A program made the position numbers and the translations under genes. From Litoditis marina (Eukaryota; Nematoda; Chromadorea; Rhabditida; Rhabditidae), in contig OZ038435.1 in assembly GCA_964036275.1 (NCBI GenBank), positions 6,454,187-6,518,186 on the forward strand: 64,000 nt of DNA, written 5' to 3'. Positions 22,721-35,800 of the stretch are shown one piece after another. The notes beneath the pieces were generated by a model that saw only the letters and a program-made list of their open reading frames with translations, was not told the DNA's origin and did not search any database. The first letter of the stretch is position 1; each line of letters begins with the position of its first letter.

Positions 22721-24046
22721 TGATTCAGTTTTCCTATAGTGTGTTTTCGACTACTTTACATCTTCCGAAATTTGTCGGTGTTCGGTTACATGTGCGTTTT
22801 ATGTTCTATGTTTTGCAATATACTGCGGTATTACATCCGGAATTTGAGTACCACTTTTTAGTTGATAATACCAAACAAATATGAACTGTCGAACGAGGCT
22901 ATAACATTTTATGCGCCATCATATCAGTCAGCTGGCCTTTCAAACGCCGCCCCAAACCTTTGTTTAGTTCATAATATTCTTCACCTAGGACCACAGTTAT
23001 TTCAAATATTGTAGAATTAATGTGTTTCTTAAAAAAAGACTCGTGATTTCTCTCGATGAAATCATTAGCAATGTATTGTTTTCTTCAAAACCACCCATTT
23101 CTCTCCACTCTAAGCGAATTGCCTATGTAACCTGCTCTTTTGATAACCCCTCCGTTTTTTGGTAACTTTTCTCGGCTTACCCAAGATTTTAACTTTTTGG
23201 TTACAGATATCGAATAACGTCCCCCAAAACGGCTAGGGTACCGGAGGACTAGGTTTTCTCTAGATCTGGAATATCCCCTGGAAGAGGCAAAACGTACCTT
23301 TTTCATTTTTCTTGCTCTCAACTATTCTTTCACACTGTAACTATATTGAGTTAGAGCTTTTATTGTGTTTTCACTTGATACCATATGACTGTTGGCTGGC
23401 ATGCTAGGTATCCTTTTGCATTAATTATGATAATGAGCATTGCACCCGGTGAGGGAAGGCCAACCCCCTATTCACCCTCCCTAATCTGTCTCCATGCTGC
23501 CACCTGGCCCTCCCGGCATAATTCGTTCCGTTCTATCCGCGATTCACCTGCCGTCACCAAGCCCCAACCATTTGTTTTCCTATTTCCTGGCTCGATTTGT
23601 ATTCTTCCAGAAATTTGTTTGGGAATCATACTTTTGTGGACTGATGTTTTGGGCTCACCGCAATGTTCATACATTACGGAACCTTTCCTATTTTTTTCTG
23701 TTTTCTCAACCTCGTCTTTACTTCGGGAATTAGATGAGTTGTGACCTGCCTAAATTACGATTTTCAATCCCTTATTCAGGTGAGAAAAACAGAGTTCCCT
23801 GTTCCTTTTACCCGATTTAGCCGTTAACCTAATTTGATGTTTAACGACAGGTTGAGTGAAGTTGTACACTTGCGAACTGTTGGTAGTCCAGGTGTTGATA
23901 ATGTTTGTTTTCGTATCTACTTCTTTGAAGTTTTGAATAGTGATGATAATATTCCTCGAAAACAAAACTAAACTCACACTGACGTTGTACTGAAGTAAAA
24001 TAGGTTATTTTATTTGAACAAAATATAATTGTGTCACTAGGACTTT

Positions 24047-24249
24047 TGGATGGTGGTATGATTAGGTTAATGTGCTCAGTAAGAGATGTACTCAAAACCG
24101 TTTCGACCCTGATTCAAGACGGTTTTGGGTTTTCTCAACTGATGATGACCCAACCCTCTGAGAAAACCCAAAACCGTCTTGAATCAGGGTCGAAACGGTT
24201 TTGAGTACATCTCTTACTGAGCACATTAACCTAATCATACCACCATCCA
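24047..24249. repeat. 203 bp palindrome with perfectly matched 91-nt arms
   Basis: The left arm (24047-24137) begins TGGATGGTGGTATGATTAGG and the right arm (24159-24249) is its exact reverse complement by direct reading. The loop is 21 nt. Each arm contains ACTCAAAACCGTTTCGACCC and CTTGAATCAGG words in the corresponding orientations. There is no ORF beyond what the inverted repeat forces. It is a young foldback element; a degraded relative lies at 7672-7789. Confidence 0.9.
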
Positions 24250-24811
24250 TGAAGTAAAATAGTTTGCCAAGGTTTACACACTTTGTTTTATTACAATTCA
24301 CTTTTTGTAAAATACAAAAAGAAAACACAAGAAATTACAAAAAAACTCAGGTGAAATTAACGTTCAGAAGTAAAGTTTTGTTCTGATAAGTAGGTCAGGT
24401 TGGAATCCCTTTGCGACCCGGTAACATGCCACATGCATCCTATTTTTCTCTCACATGAGTTGCGAAATATTTGCCTCGGGGCATTATGAATAAGCTATGG
24501 TGGTTAGATTTCGCAATTCTCCCCTATGAATCTCCTTTTTCCTCATTTCATATCTCGAGTTGTTTGTACAGTTGTCGTTTAATTGGCTGTGTACACTCAC
24601 GGATGTTCCGTTTTGTTTGAAATTCTATCTTCTCATTTGTACACCATGCTGCCACCCACCTAATTTTTGTTGACTGCTCATAAATTATTCTCTTCTGGCT
24701 GTAATAAGAATAAGTATGAACGAACTGAGAAAAACTGTGTACGGTCGCGATGAAAGTCGTACGTTCTAAAAAAAACAGTCGGTTTTACAATTTTTCAGTT
24801 GAAACAATATA

Positions 24812-25010
24812 GTCGTCGCCAACGGAAAGGCGAAAGGGTAATGTATATCTCCTTTTCCGCTGTGTACGCACACATGTATTCGATTCCGCAACTCGCCGAT
24901 CATGTGTTTCAATAGCCCAGTGGTTTTCGTCCTGATACAAATCTTTTGCTCACAGGTTCGATTCCGGCGAGAGACAGAAATTTATAAATTTAGCACCCCC
25001 TATAAGATAA
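24812..25010 (+). mobile_element. tRNA-derived SINE, family A (copy 3)
   Basis: Plus-strand copy starting GTCGCCAACGGAAAGGCG, then TGTGTACGCACACATGTATT, an A-box-like AATAGCCCAGTGGTTTTCG, and a B box GGTTCGATTCC at 24955-24965. It is followed by GGCGAGAGACAGAAATTTAT. The tRNA-like part is unrelated to any functional tRNA fold that I can close. Confidence 0.7.
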
Positions 25011-27243
25011 AACCACAAACTACGAAAGCGGGATAGGGTAACGTAGATCATACAGATTTGCTTATGAAATAGTTTTCTAGTTTTTGGTTCCTCTTCTCTC
25101 TACATTTTGCTTTCTCACTTTTTTGTCGCACCTCTCTTCTTACATCTCCTTCTTTCTCCCTTTTTTCTCATGTTCGAAGTGCAGCCCTTTTTCACCCTCT
25201 GTTCTAATTTTCGGTGCGAACTTAGAAGGTGGCCACTAATGTGAAATGGTTTGTTTGCACAAGCAAATTAGAGCAAACTGAGATTTCTTTCAGACGTATA
25301 CTATGAGTGAACACTATAACAGGTGAAACACGTTAAACCTCATTTCAGATCACAAATGTGTTTTCCACGTTCCCAATCTGCATTTGGATAACGTGTCTTT
25401 TTCCACTAGTATCTGTTTCAACTAGTATCTGTTCCAACTTTGCCTGTCCTAGTGGAAATTCAATATCCATCTTCTTTCGCTAATTGCTCGTTTTTCACGT
25501 GTACACTGTCGTAAATATGCAATAGAACACATGTTTCGGTTATTTTAATTCCTCCCAAATGAGCCACACATGTTGACTTCTGCTAGCTGAGGGGCGTGTC
25601 GTTTATGAACTATAGCGCCTGGGCTCCTCTTTCGATTACGGTATGTTCTATTTCTCATGTGTCGCATCATCATCTAGTGAACCAGTGCATTGTTGTCCTT
25701 CTCAATTTGTGAATGTTGGACCCCCCTCCCCCTCTCAGTTTTGTGTGCATATTATAAGTCTAATTGTCATGCCATATTGGCGGTGAGCTTCTTACCGAAC
25801 CAAAAAGGAACCGACTCTTACCGATCCATGATGTGGTTCGTTGAGGAGTGCTTAAATTGAAACAAATGTTGCACCAAGTTTTGTTCGGGAAGAGTCGGTT
25901 CGGAAACAAGTTTGCCCGTATTGCCCGCTGAACAGAAAGTTTTGGCTGTTTCGACCTAAAACAACTCAGCATGACATCGCTGTTCTTGACCCTGTCAGGC
26001 TGTCAGTTGACGAAATTGTCATTGTGGTGGCAGAATGGGCATAGTTGTGATAGGTAGATGGCTGCATGGGGGTGTCATGATGGATCACCAGTTACTCCCA
26101 TAATAGACAACCTTTGGCTAGCCAAGGTCGAGCCCGGCCCCGTGTGTTATGGTTTATCTGATTTCAACCGCCCCTCTCTTCCTCAACAAACTTGTTTGTG
26201 TGTTTTCTTACACCCGAAAATTATTGAAGTTTGAGAACTCGGTTTTTCATTGCAGAAGATATCAGATAAATCTATATTGGTTCTTTTGCATACATTAATT
26301 GTGCTGATTTTTTTCTAGTTTTCCGTTTTAGGAATGCATTTTCTTCAGTAGTTTTGTTCTCAGTTCAAAAATTTTAACTTCCAATTTGTTCGTTTTTTTC
26401 AAGCGGAAAGTTTTACCAGTAGGTTATTTGATGGTTCACACCTCAGGTGGAGGAAAGTATGAGTTTTATTCAAATATGAACATGTATGAGCATTTCCGTT
26501 GTATCGATTTATCGCCAGTAACACTTGAGTATGAGGATTGTTCGATGACTAATTACTCGACCATAGTAGAAGTGTTTGTTGTTGTGCTGAGGGGGCTGTC
26601 AATTGTATGTTTGTTGTTGTTGCAGTACTCCCGCGCGCCCACCGCATTGTTCTGGCACCATGCCCGCAGCGTAGGAGGGCCGCGCATTTTGAAGGACGGT
26701 GGATGAGAGTTCGCTTTTTATTAGAGCGCGTTTTCCTGGCTGGAAATTATCCATAGTCGCGCATAGAACGTAGCCGCCTTTTTCACCTCCAAATTCAAAT
26801 GTGACCTCGTCCTCTGTCCAAATCGAACCTTTTCGCAGTCTGATTATTGCGTTCCGGACTCGAACCTCTATAATACGTTTCTCTTTGTATTGGTCTCATA
26901 TATGTCTCTCTTTCTACGTCTCTTTTCAATTACTACCCTGTTCTGAGTCAGTTTTGTCACTTATTTTTATGCCCCTTTCACCTCCATAATATAAGACAAT
27001 ATATCCAAGTATTTTGTGTTGTTTTTCCTTTCGAATTCTTCGTTTCGTCCTCATCTTCATGAACATCCATCATTTCATTACCAGTATTTCAGTTGATGTT
27101 CTTCTGTACAATTTTCATAATAATTCTACTCATCCATCTCGTTTCTTGCCGCTTATACGCTGTGTTATTTGTAAACTGATTATTATATCAGAAAATCGTT
27201 ATCATATATAATATTTATTATCATCAACATCATGATGTTCCAG

Positions 27244-27314
27244 TTGGCCCTCTGAATGCTTTCTCTCTTCCCACGCTGAAAGGGGACTCCTCGAACGTCG
27301 CGACTATTTCACAG
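27244..27314 (+). other. Possible short exon (71 nt)
   Basis: A segment of higher GC than its surroundings is bounded by an acceptor-like ...GTTCCAG and a strong donor CAG/GTGAGT. One frame is open through it. Joined directly to the first FERM-gene coding exon, that frame would hit a stop after 12 codons, so it could only be a 5' untranslated exon of that gene, or part of something unrecognised. Weak call. Confidence 0.25.
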
Positions 27315-27602
27315 GTGAGTTTTTTTGTCGATGACACCTGTTCTCTCACACCCCTACTGCTTAACTATTTTGATGTTTCCCACTTTTGTTCGCTCAAGTT
27401 ATCGCATTTTGAATGCATCTGTGGCGAGTTCATGTTTCGGAAACCTTGCCTGCCTAATCGAGAAATTAACGAAACATGGGTGTCTCTTCAGTCGAGAAAA
27501 TGACTCACTTTGTAGTTGTAGCCCCCTATTTCACACCATGCCCCGATGCCAGAAAAAGTATCATTCAGATTTTAACTAAACAAAACTCTTCCATGGTAGT
27601 TT

Positions 27603-28892
27603 TGAATATTTGGGACCTACTAATTACCGCACCTACCGCACCGGGAAAATACCGCACCGCGATTTGAAAATACCGCACCGTACCGCACCACCGCAAATTT
27701 GCGTATTTTTTTCAAAAAATACAAAATCTCCAATTTTGCAAACAAAATTGTTTCTAAGGCATAAATCCTATTCTTTCCATCACTTTAGATACAGCAAGTC
27801 TGAAAATGATGTCTAGTTACCAATCACAATGAGTTTATTCCCTTTTTCTGCAAAATTCGGTCAGTGTATTTGTTTAGAGATTCTTTCAGTTCTTTCTGCA
27901 AGTATGAGCTATTCAAATCTGAAATATTTGGTGAATTTCATTTTTAGCTCAAAACTGACAATCATTGCCAATGAACAAACGAGCACAAACCTCTAACTCT
28001 ATTATGGTAATCCTTTTTTGTTACCTCTCACTTTTCCACGGGAATAAAGTATTCATATAAGTTGCTAGTGGAGCAAACGCTAGCATAATGTGAACTCAGT
28101 GCTTCTCTTCTGATAAGCAGTTTCTTCTATACATTCGATAACTCACTAATATGACCGTAGGTGCGATACCCCGGTTAGCTAACTGGGGGATCCTTAACTT
28201 TTCCTTCAACTGGGCTAGGGGGACCAATAACTATTGTGATAATGTTGGGTTTATTGGGTAATTACCAAGGGGTGACCTATAACCTTTCATCTTTTCTGTG
28301 GAGGGGATGTTTAACTGTTCAACTCCCCGAACCGACACTATCCCAGGCCAATTCCACAAGGAACCCGGTATTTCGTTAACCCTACCAGGTAACCTTAACC
28401 GGGTTACCTGGTTAACCCTTTTGTTAACCACTTGTTAACCCTCTTCTACAATGTCTTTTGGGGCAAATTTAGGGTTACCAAGTGGTTAACAAAAGGGTTA
28501 ACCAAGTAACCCGGTTAATGGTTAACGGCTAGGGTTAACGAAATACCGGGTTAAATAAAGAATTTGCCACTATCCCACCTATGAATATGACATGAAGGCA
28601 TAAAACAATTTGAAGAATACACAACAGAAAACGAAAATGCAATACTGAAAGCGTGTTCTTCTAGTGAGAAAGTTTCACAGAAAGTTTTCTCGAGATCACT
28701 ATTGTTGTTTTCAAGTGAAAAGAATAGGGTTTATGCTTTAAAAACTATTTTGTTGGCAAAATTGAAGATTTTGGATTTTTTGAAAAAAATACGCAAATTT
28801 GCGGTGGTGCGGTACGGTGCGGTATTTTCAAATCGCGGTGCGGTATTTCCCCCGGTGCGGTAGGTGCGGTAATTAGTAGGTCCCGAATATTT
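27603..28892. mobile_element. 1.3 kb foldback element with about 175-bp inverted ends
   Basis: The left end (27603-27778) and the right end (28720-28892) are long inverted copies. Both contain the word TACCGCACC or its complement repeated, AAATTTGCG and TCCAATTTTGCAAACAAAAT, with a few mismatches. The middle is about 940 bp, AT-rich, without an ORF, and holds a nested GTTAACC-rich MITE. No transposase is visible, so it would be non-autonomous. Confidence 0.8.
28344..28568. mobile_element. GTTAACC-rich MITE (copy 2), nested
   Basis: Second copy of the element at 8326-8537, starting AGGCCAATTCCACAAGG and ending in AAGAATTTGCC, with the same order of GGTTAACC blocks. It is inserted inside the larger foldback element and is therefore the later arrival. 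Confidence 0.7.
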
Positions 28893-29815
28893 TCCGCGGA
28901 AGACTGTTTTGTCTATGTTGCGTGCTTCACATGGCTTGTGTATTTGTGAGCTATACGTTTTTTTCTCAAAGTACAACTAGAAAACACATATCTCAGTTTT
29001 GCCTTAGGTGTTCGTACCAAATCTGTAGCCGTATCCTAATATTTTACACATCGCATCATTGTTTCTTCAACGTACAATGTTGCTTAATTCAAATAGTGTA
29101 TCGATTATCAATCGGCGCACATTTATCATGCGTTTTCACAACCAAATGTTTTCTGGTACGTTTTTCGATCTATATTTCAAAAACACATAACTGATCTCCT
29201 GACTTAATCCGGACAGAACTCAAATACCACCTACCACGAAAGACGAAAACACGTATTATGCAGTAGATAGATGATGAGTTTCTTTAGATGAAGAATAATT
29301 AGGCTTTTCCTCGGAATTCGGAATTGAATTCCTAACCACAAACCACAGCACTCATTAAAAAATCCAATGTCCAAACTCCACATACCACATCACTCTTCAA
29401 AAATTTGCGTCTCAACTCTCAATCTAGTTTTGTTCAAAGATGATCGATTTTCAAATAAATATTTATCAAATCAGTATGTTTACGTCAAAAATATCGAAAT
29501 TGAACCAGTTTCAGGTTTCAGGAGAAAATAAGCCTGTTTTTTTTTGTTTTCTTATGGCTATTATGGCACCGGTGCTAAAGTTAGATTAATGCAGATATTA
29601 TATCCATGTTTAAGGTAGATTTGCTCTGGCACAAGCACAAATTGACAAATAAATAGTACTTACTATCAGTTGTACATGTAACCCTTATAATGTACACAAT
29701 ACGCCTATCAGACTACTCTGTTTATTTGTATTCCCCACCTTACCTACCACCCTGCTCCACAGCTGAGAGTGCCTTATCTTATCTCACCCCTCGCTCTCTC
29801 TCGTTCAGGACAGCC

Positions 29816-32800
29816 ATGCCCTCTCTATTCCGCACCCTGTCGGCTAGGTTCCGGCGCCAGCCCGCACCCTCGAGAATGCCGTCCGCGCCCGTCCGCTTTG
29901 ATCCGAGGAAACAGGCCAGCTGCAAAGTGCTCCTTTTGGATGGATCCGATCTCAATATTGTCGTTTCGGTCAGTTTTTTTTAAAATAATTTGTTTTCAAA
30001 CTTTGAAACTATTAAGTTATCATAGAAGATAAGTGGTGTTTTGAATCAAATTCAGTCGCCAATGTATGGCTAGTTCAGGAATGTGTTATGGAACGTTTGG
30101 TTGCTATGTTCTAGTGATAGAGTCTGTTTGCGTTGTTCAATTTCGAGGATTCCCCAAAAATGGTGGATTGAAATCGAAATAACTATCCCATACGTGAATC
30201 ATGGTTGATAATTGATTATATGTTCAACAGTTACCATTATTACGATACTTTTGGTTTGAATTCTGAGTTCCAAATAGAATAGTATTATAATAGTTTGATC
30301 TTTCGGCTGAAGTAATTTGCAAATTTTTGCACTTTTACTCTATTTGCTAATCGAAACAATCGGTTATTATCAGCTCCTCGAAGAGTTTTCTAGTTGTTTG
30401 CTTTTTGTCGAATAGTCATTCCCACCGACAGTGGTTATCTTTTTGTTTTATGATCAGAACACTGCCCAATGAACGACACATACTCGTAGCGGCGTAGTAA
30501 CGTTCTTGTCTACGTATAGCTCTTAATTATGAGGCTGTGGATGTGAAAGTGTAATCTAATGTAGAATGTACAGAAAAACAAATTTTCAAATCGAAGTTTT
30601 GAGGTTTTCAATTTGTTAATTGGAGTTCGTTTCGTTCTTTTTCACAATCAAAACTCACTCAAATCCACAAAGACTAAAAGGTTCCGGTTGGTTTTTATAC
30701 AGTAAACTTCCGTAGTTTTTGCAGCTTTCCATTTTCCATATACGTAGTACGTTGACCACCTGTTCAAGTTCAATCAATACTTTGTCGCAAATTCGAATTC
30801 GAACACAGGTGATTAGGTGTAATTTGTGGTCTGCGCGGTCTGTCTCTTGCCTGTAGTTACCAATTAACACCATACGTTTGTTATTCATTTTGGTGTTCAC
30901 TCGCGCATACTGTGCATATGACTGTGTAATAATTAGTGTTCATGCGAGGTCAAGCCCTCTCTTCAACCCGCGGTACCCAAATAACCGTGAAATGAGAGGG
31001 AGACGATTTTTTTTGAATTAGTGGTAATTTTAGTTTTTGGTATTAGTTGGTTACTAGTTGTTGTGTACTTTTGTTGAAACGGGATACGGAGATTCTCTTC
31101 CGTAGTGATTTGATTATTGATTGACTCGGGTTATTTCCTTAACTTGAGACTCGAATCGAGGAAGGAGAAAGTACAAAGCATTATGGTTTGGCGAAAAACT
31201 TTTTTGTCGGTTATAGGATGGTCGGATCACAATTTTTGGGGAACCTTACTGTAGTTTACGACTTCATAATTTTGAAACCGTAGTTGTGTCCCGTTTCGTT
31301 ATCGAAGTTGGTGTTGTTTTTGCGGAAAGGGCGTGGTACTAGTACTGGCGGCTCGTTTAGTGTTAGTGAATCATGTGAGAGACTACTCTCAGTGGGAGAT
31401 ATGAGTCATTCGAAGCTGGAAAATGTTTTCGTACATCGTACTACGGAACCAATATGAACTAGGAAGGAAACAAAATAGTTAAAGAATAATGAGATAACAC
31501 AAAAAAAAGTGAAAAAAAAAGGATGTATAGAAAAAATTCAACCAAGGTGAATGGATTACTGAATAGGGTTAGGATTAGGAACATCACATGTTGTAAAATC
31601 AACAAAACCCAAAATCGAAAATTCTGGAGTACGTTGTAGTTTGTATGACGTCATAATTTTCTCTTCATCGGTCTGTTTTTCAGAAAAGCGCACTCGGCGA
31701 AGAAGTGTATGAGCAAGTGTTCTACACCTTGGATCTAGAAGAACGGGACTATTTCGGATTGCTCTTCACAGATCACTACAATGTACAGGTGGGCACGAAT
31801 AGTTCTATTTCCACATTGCATTGTTAGTAACTATTGTCTAAAAGTAACACTTGAATACAATACATTCCCAGCTTGTCACTATGTCCCACTAATTTTGAGA
31901 CAAGTGTTCCGGTTCGAATCTGACCGATTCTTCAAATTCCGGCCAATGAGATTGTTTTAGTTGAAGAAAGAAAGAGTTTGAAGTGTGAGATTTTTTGAAT
32001 TGGTCATGCCATCCCCGTATGTCAATTGGTGTTTGCTCAGTACAGCTGTTTGTTCGTTATATTCACAAACAAACAACCAAACACTGTTTACCTGTTAATT
32101 GATCACAAACAACCGATGTAAACAAATATAGCTTTCCATTTCAATTACTTTTGCTTACAGCACTGGCTGGATCCCCTGAAGAAGTTGACGAAGCAAGTGC
32201 CGATAGGACCTCCGTTCACCTTTCGATTCAAGGTGAAGTTCTACACCTCGGAGCCCAGCAGCAATCTCAAGGAAGAACTCACCAGGTTAGGAATATAGGA
32301 AATGACAAGTATGGCATGCAGGGATGACAAAAAGGTCCAATTATCATGAAAAAGGACAACAATAATGTAATTGAGAGCAGTGTTTTCCGTCTACAATCAT
32401 TAATTGCCACCGAGTCACCGTCATACGTAACTACCCAGGACCTCAACAAAAGAGTTTTCTCACAGATATTTTCAGTGGGGTAGGGGAATACAACAGTGAG
32501 CTAACATTCGGTCATGCTAATAACGTGTATGTTGATATGTTACTGGAAAAGGTGTAATCGCAAATATTCTTGAATTGGGGTACCCGTTTCAGATTGTAAT
32601 TGTAAACAGTTGTTTGTCCAATTTCAGGTATCAGTTCTTCCTGCAATTGAAGCAGGATATTCTGACAGGTCGACTAGGCTGCTCCAAGGATGTCGCCATT
32701 GAGTTGGCAGCCTACGCACTTCAATGTAAGTAAACTTCTCGGGGAAAAACATATACCCATGATTGGAGACTAATGTTTTGTAAATTGTTAAAGGTATCGT

Positions 32801-35800
32801 ACAAGAACAAACCGTTCGAGGATGCTGTGTTTTAGAACTACAAATTTAAATTGAATGAAAAAATAAAATAAATACACAGAAATAAACAGTACAGAGGCAG
32901 ACTAGTTGTCAATCTTCGGAAAAAGTTTTTTGGTGAAAGGGATTCGTTTTTCAAATAGTTTGTTTCCAGCTGAACTGGGAGATTACAATCCGATCGAGCA
33001 CACGGCTCTCTTCATTTCGGAATTCCGTTTTCATCCGGAACAGGATGAAAAGATGGAACTCGACATTCTGGACCGATACAAGTTGTGCCGGTAAGATTAC
33101 CCCCTTCAAAAGAACTGTAGAATGTAGTTTGGCCAGATAACATTGCTGGCTGATTCGAGATTTCGAAACATACGTGAGAAAACTTTGTTGCTCACAGAAA
33201 TTGATAAAAAAAATCAGGTGTATTGAGGGATTACCAGACTACAAGACTGGGTGGATGTTTTCATCAGTAAAGTGTGAGTTCTGTTGAACCAGGGAAGTTC
33301 AAAATCCATGTTGATTGAACTATCTGACAAATTCACTCTTACTTTTGTTTGGAAATAGCTGAAAATATTAACAGGAGGGTTGTAGCAAAACCTGTATCCC
33401 TTTATTTAGTTTACTTTTCAGCATAATGTTGTGGTTGAAATGGTAACTGATTGATTGTTTCCAGAGGCCAGTCTCCCGCCCAGGCTGAACTGAATTATCT
33501 CAACAAGGCCAAATGGCTTGAGATGTATGGAGTGGACATGCATACTGTTGAAGGCAAAGATGGAAACTCGTGAGTTATTTCAAAATTTTTGCGGAAATGT
33601 ATGAAATCTAAAATTTTTACGTTTTTTAACGAAAGTTTCGTAATATTAAGTGGGCAACCGTGGAGGATTAGCCAAATTCTTCTAGAGAACAGCTGATTCC
33701 CGCCAAACTTAATATTTCGCTGTTTTTGATGCGAAACCATCATGTTTGACCGATTTTCATTTAAAGACGTGTTCCGTTGAGGTGAGTAGACAGATATTAC
33801 TATTGTATAAGTGAGGTTACCGAATTAGTACAATCTGTTATCCACTTATTGATTTTCAGCTACACCCTGGGACTGACACCCGTCGGGATGTTGGTTTTCG
33901 ACGGTCAACAGAAGATTGGTCTTTTCTTCTGGGAGAAGATTCAGAAACTCGACTTCAAGAACAAGAAGATCACCCTTGTTGTGGAGGAGGACGCCGACCA
34001 ATCGGTACGTGTGGTTGTATCGATTTTTGTTTTTGTAACGTGGAAAAATCATATTTTAACCAAAACCACGGCTCTCTTAAACTGGAAAAGAAAGTATTCT
34101 GTTTTCTTCTAGACATGGTCCGTTTTACCGACGAACGAGGTAAATATTTTTCCATCTTGTTAGAAAGTGTTGTATCAGTAGTTCGCATATTCTTCCAGGC
34201 GAAAACGAAATAAGGAAATTTTATTGTAATAATCGGGTCTATTTTATTTTAAATTACCCAATGTGAGCGAAGTCTGAGCTCATGGAAAACTGTTGCTACA
34301 CATATTTAATAAAATGTAATCCTTTTTTTTTCAATGTATACTTAATAATATTTCCTCAGCACACAGTGTTCTCTTTGCAGAACAACGGCCAGATTCAACT
34401 GCACACGTTCGTGTTCAACCTGACGTCGCACAAGGCGTGTAAACACCTGTGGAAGTGTGCCATCGAGCATCATACTTTCTTCCGACTGAAGGCCCGCGTT
34501 CACCCGAAACAGAGTCGAGCCCAACTGTTCCGACTGGGAAGCACGTTCAAGTACAGGTTGGTTGATATGATTTAGATATGGGATGAAGTAGGGGTAAGTT
34601 GTAAATAGTTGAATACTCTAAGATCGAGCTTGTTATCACACCGAATGATTTCACTTTTGGTGGCGGACGCGTTAAATGCAAGCAGCGTGGTATGAGGCAG
34701 TTATCATACTTTTAGCAATGAACACGAATAAAACTATTCTATGCTATTTCGTGTATGTCATGACCGATCCTCTTGTAAAGTTGATCGCGTCTCTCACCCT
34801 CTCATATAATACTGTTTCACAGACGTCGCACCGATTACATTTTCCCCGCCAGAAACGTAAAAATCCGAAGAACCTGGCTATTTTTGATCTAAAACTTGTG
34901 TGTGGTTTTATATTATCGATATTTTGCAGAGGTCGTACCGAGTACGAGACGGTGCACAAGGACGGTTCCCGTCTATCCCGCCGGACCTCCTCCTCCTCGT
35001 TCGAACGAAAACCCAGTCAGCGGTACGGACCACGCCAGAGCCACGCAGCCATGCGCCAGCAGAGACGAGAACTCATCCGGGAGCAGGTATTGACATACAC
35101 AACAGTAATATGTGACTAGACTACCCTACGAAATCGAGCCCGTTTTTTTATTCAAATGTTTAAAAATTGATGACTTCGCGTCGAGAATATACACAGTTTC
35201 TGGTTTTTACCAAAAAGTAGCCAGTTTTCGATTTTCTCTAGCTATCAGGAGAACGTTTCTGGGGTGTGGGTCTTGATTGATTGTGCTGATGAATTAAGCG
35301 TATGCATACTGGTAAAAGAGGTTTGGAGTTCTTCATATTTCAGTAACACAATGTTTTCAGGTGAACTCTTCCCTGGGCACCGCCGGCCCCGTGCCAACCG
35401 GTGAACTGATCAGTCATCTGTCTCTATTCGAGACGGGGACTGGTACCACCGTCGAGTCGTCCGCACCTCCACCAATTCCCTCCCGAACCACTCCCACGGA
35501 ATCGGCCAGGACAAGTCCTTCAAAGGTGAGCGCTCGCTTGAGGAAATGTGTTTGTAGTTGAATTTTTGGGCGAAATTCAGCGATTATGCAGTGTCTGTAG
35601 TAGATTGAACTACAGTTCTGTTGTGTTTGTAGTTTGATTTCGGTGACTTTACTGGAAAAACTACCAGTCAGTATTGTCAAACTATTGTATGAAACTTTTC
35701 TTGGGTGTTTCTCTTTCAAACATCTAAATGGCTCTTTCAGAATCACGTTTGGCGTTGGGCTGATTATTGCGAGAGGAAAAGTAAAGACTCGATGTTTTTC

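Larger units (their letters stand above)
13164..29808. other. 16.6 kb region without a convincing gene
   Basis: No chain of phase-compatible exons and no recognisable protein family was found on either strand. A possible AATAAA for the peptidase gene is at 13834-13839. The stretch is made of TIR elements, hairpins, a SINE, LINE tails and AT-rich DNA, described separately. Two short GC-richer segments preceded by acceptor-like sequence are possible exons: 27244-27314 (listed) and about 26634-26703 (weaker). It may be promoter or first-intron territory of the FERM gene. It could also hold a fast-evolving or RNA gene that I cannot recognise. Confidence 0.45.

Noticed and set aside
34676..35119. 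147-codon plus-strand frame
   Set aside because: It overlaps the FERM-adjacent exon in a different frame and runs through intron sequence.
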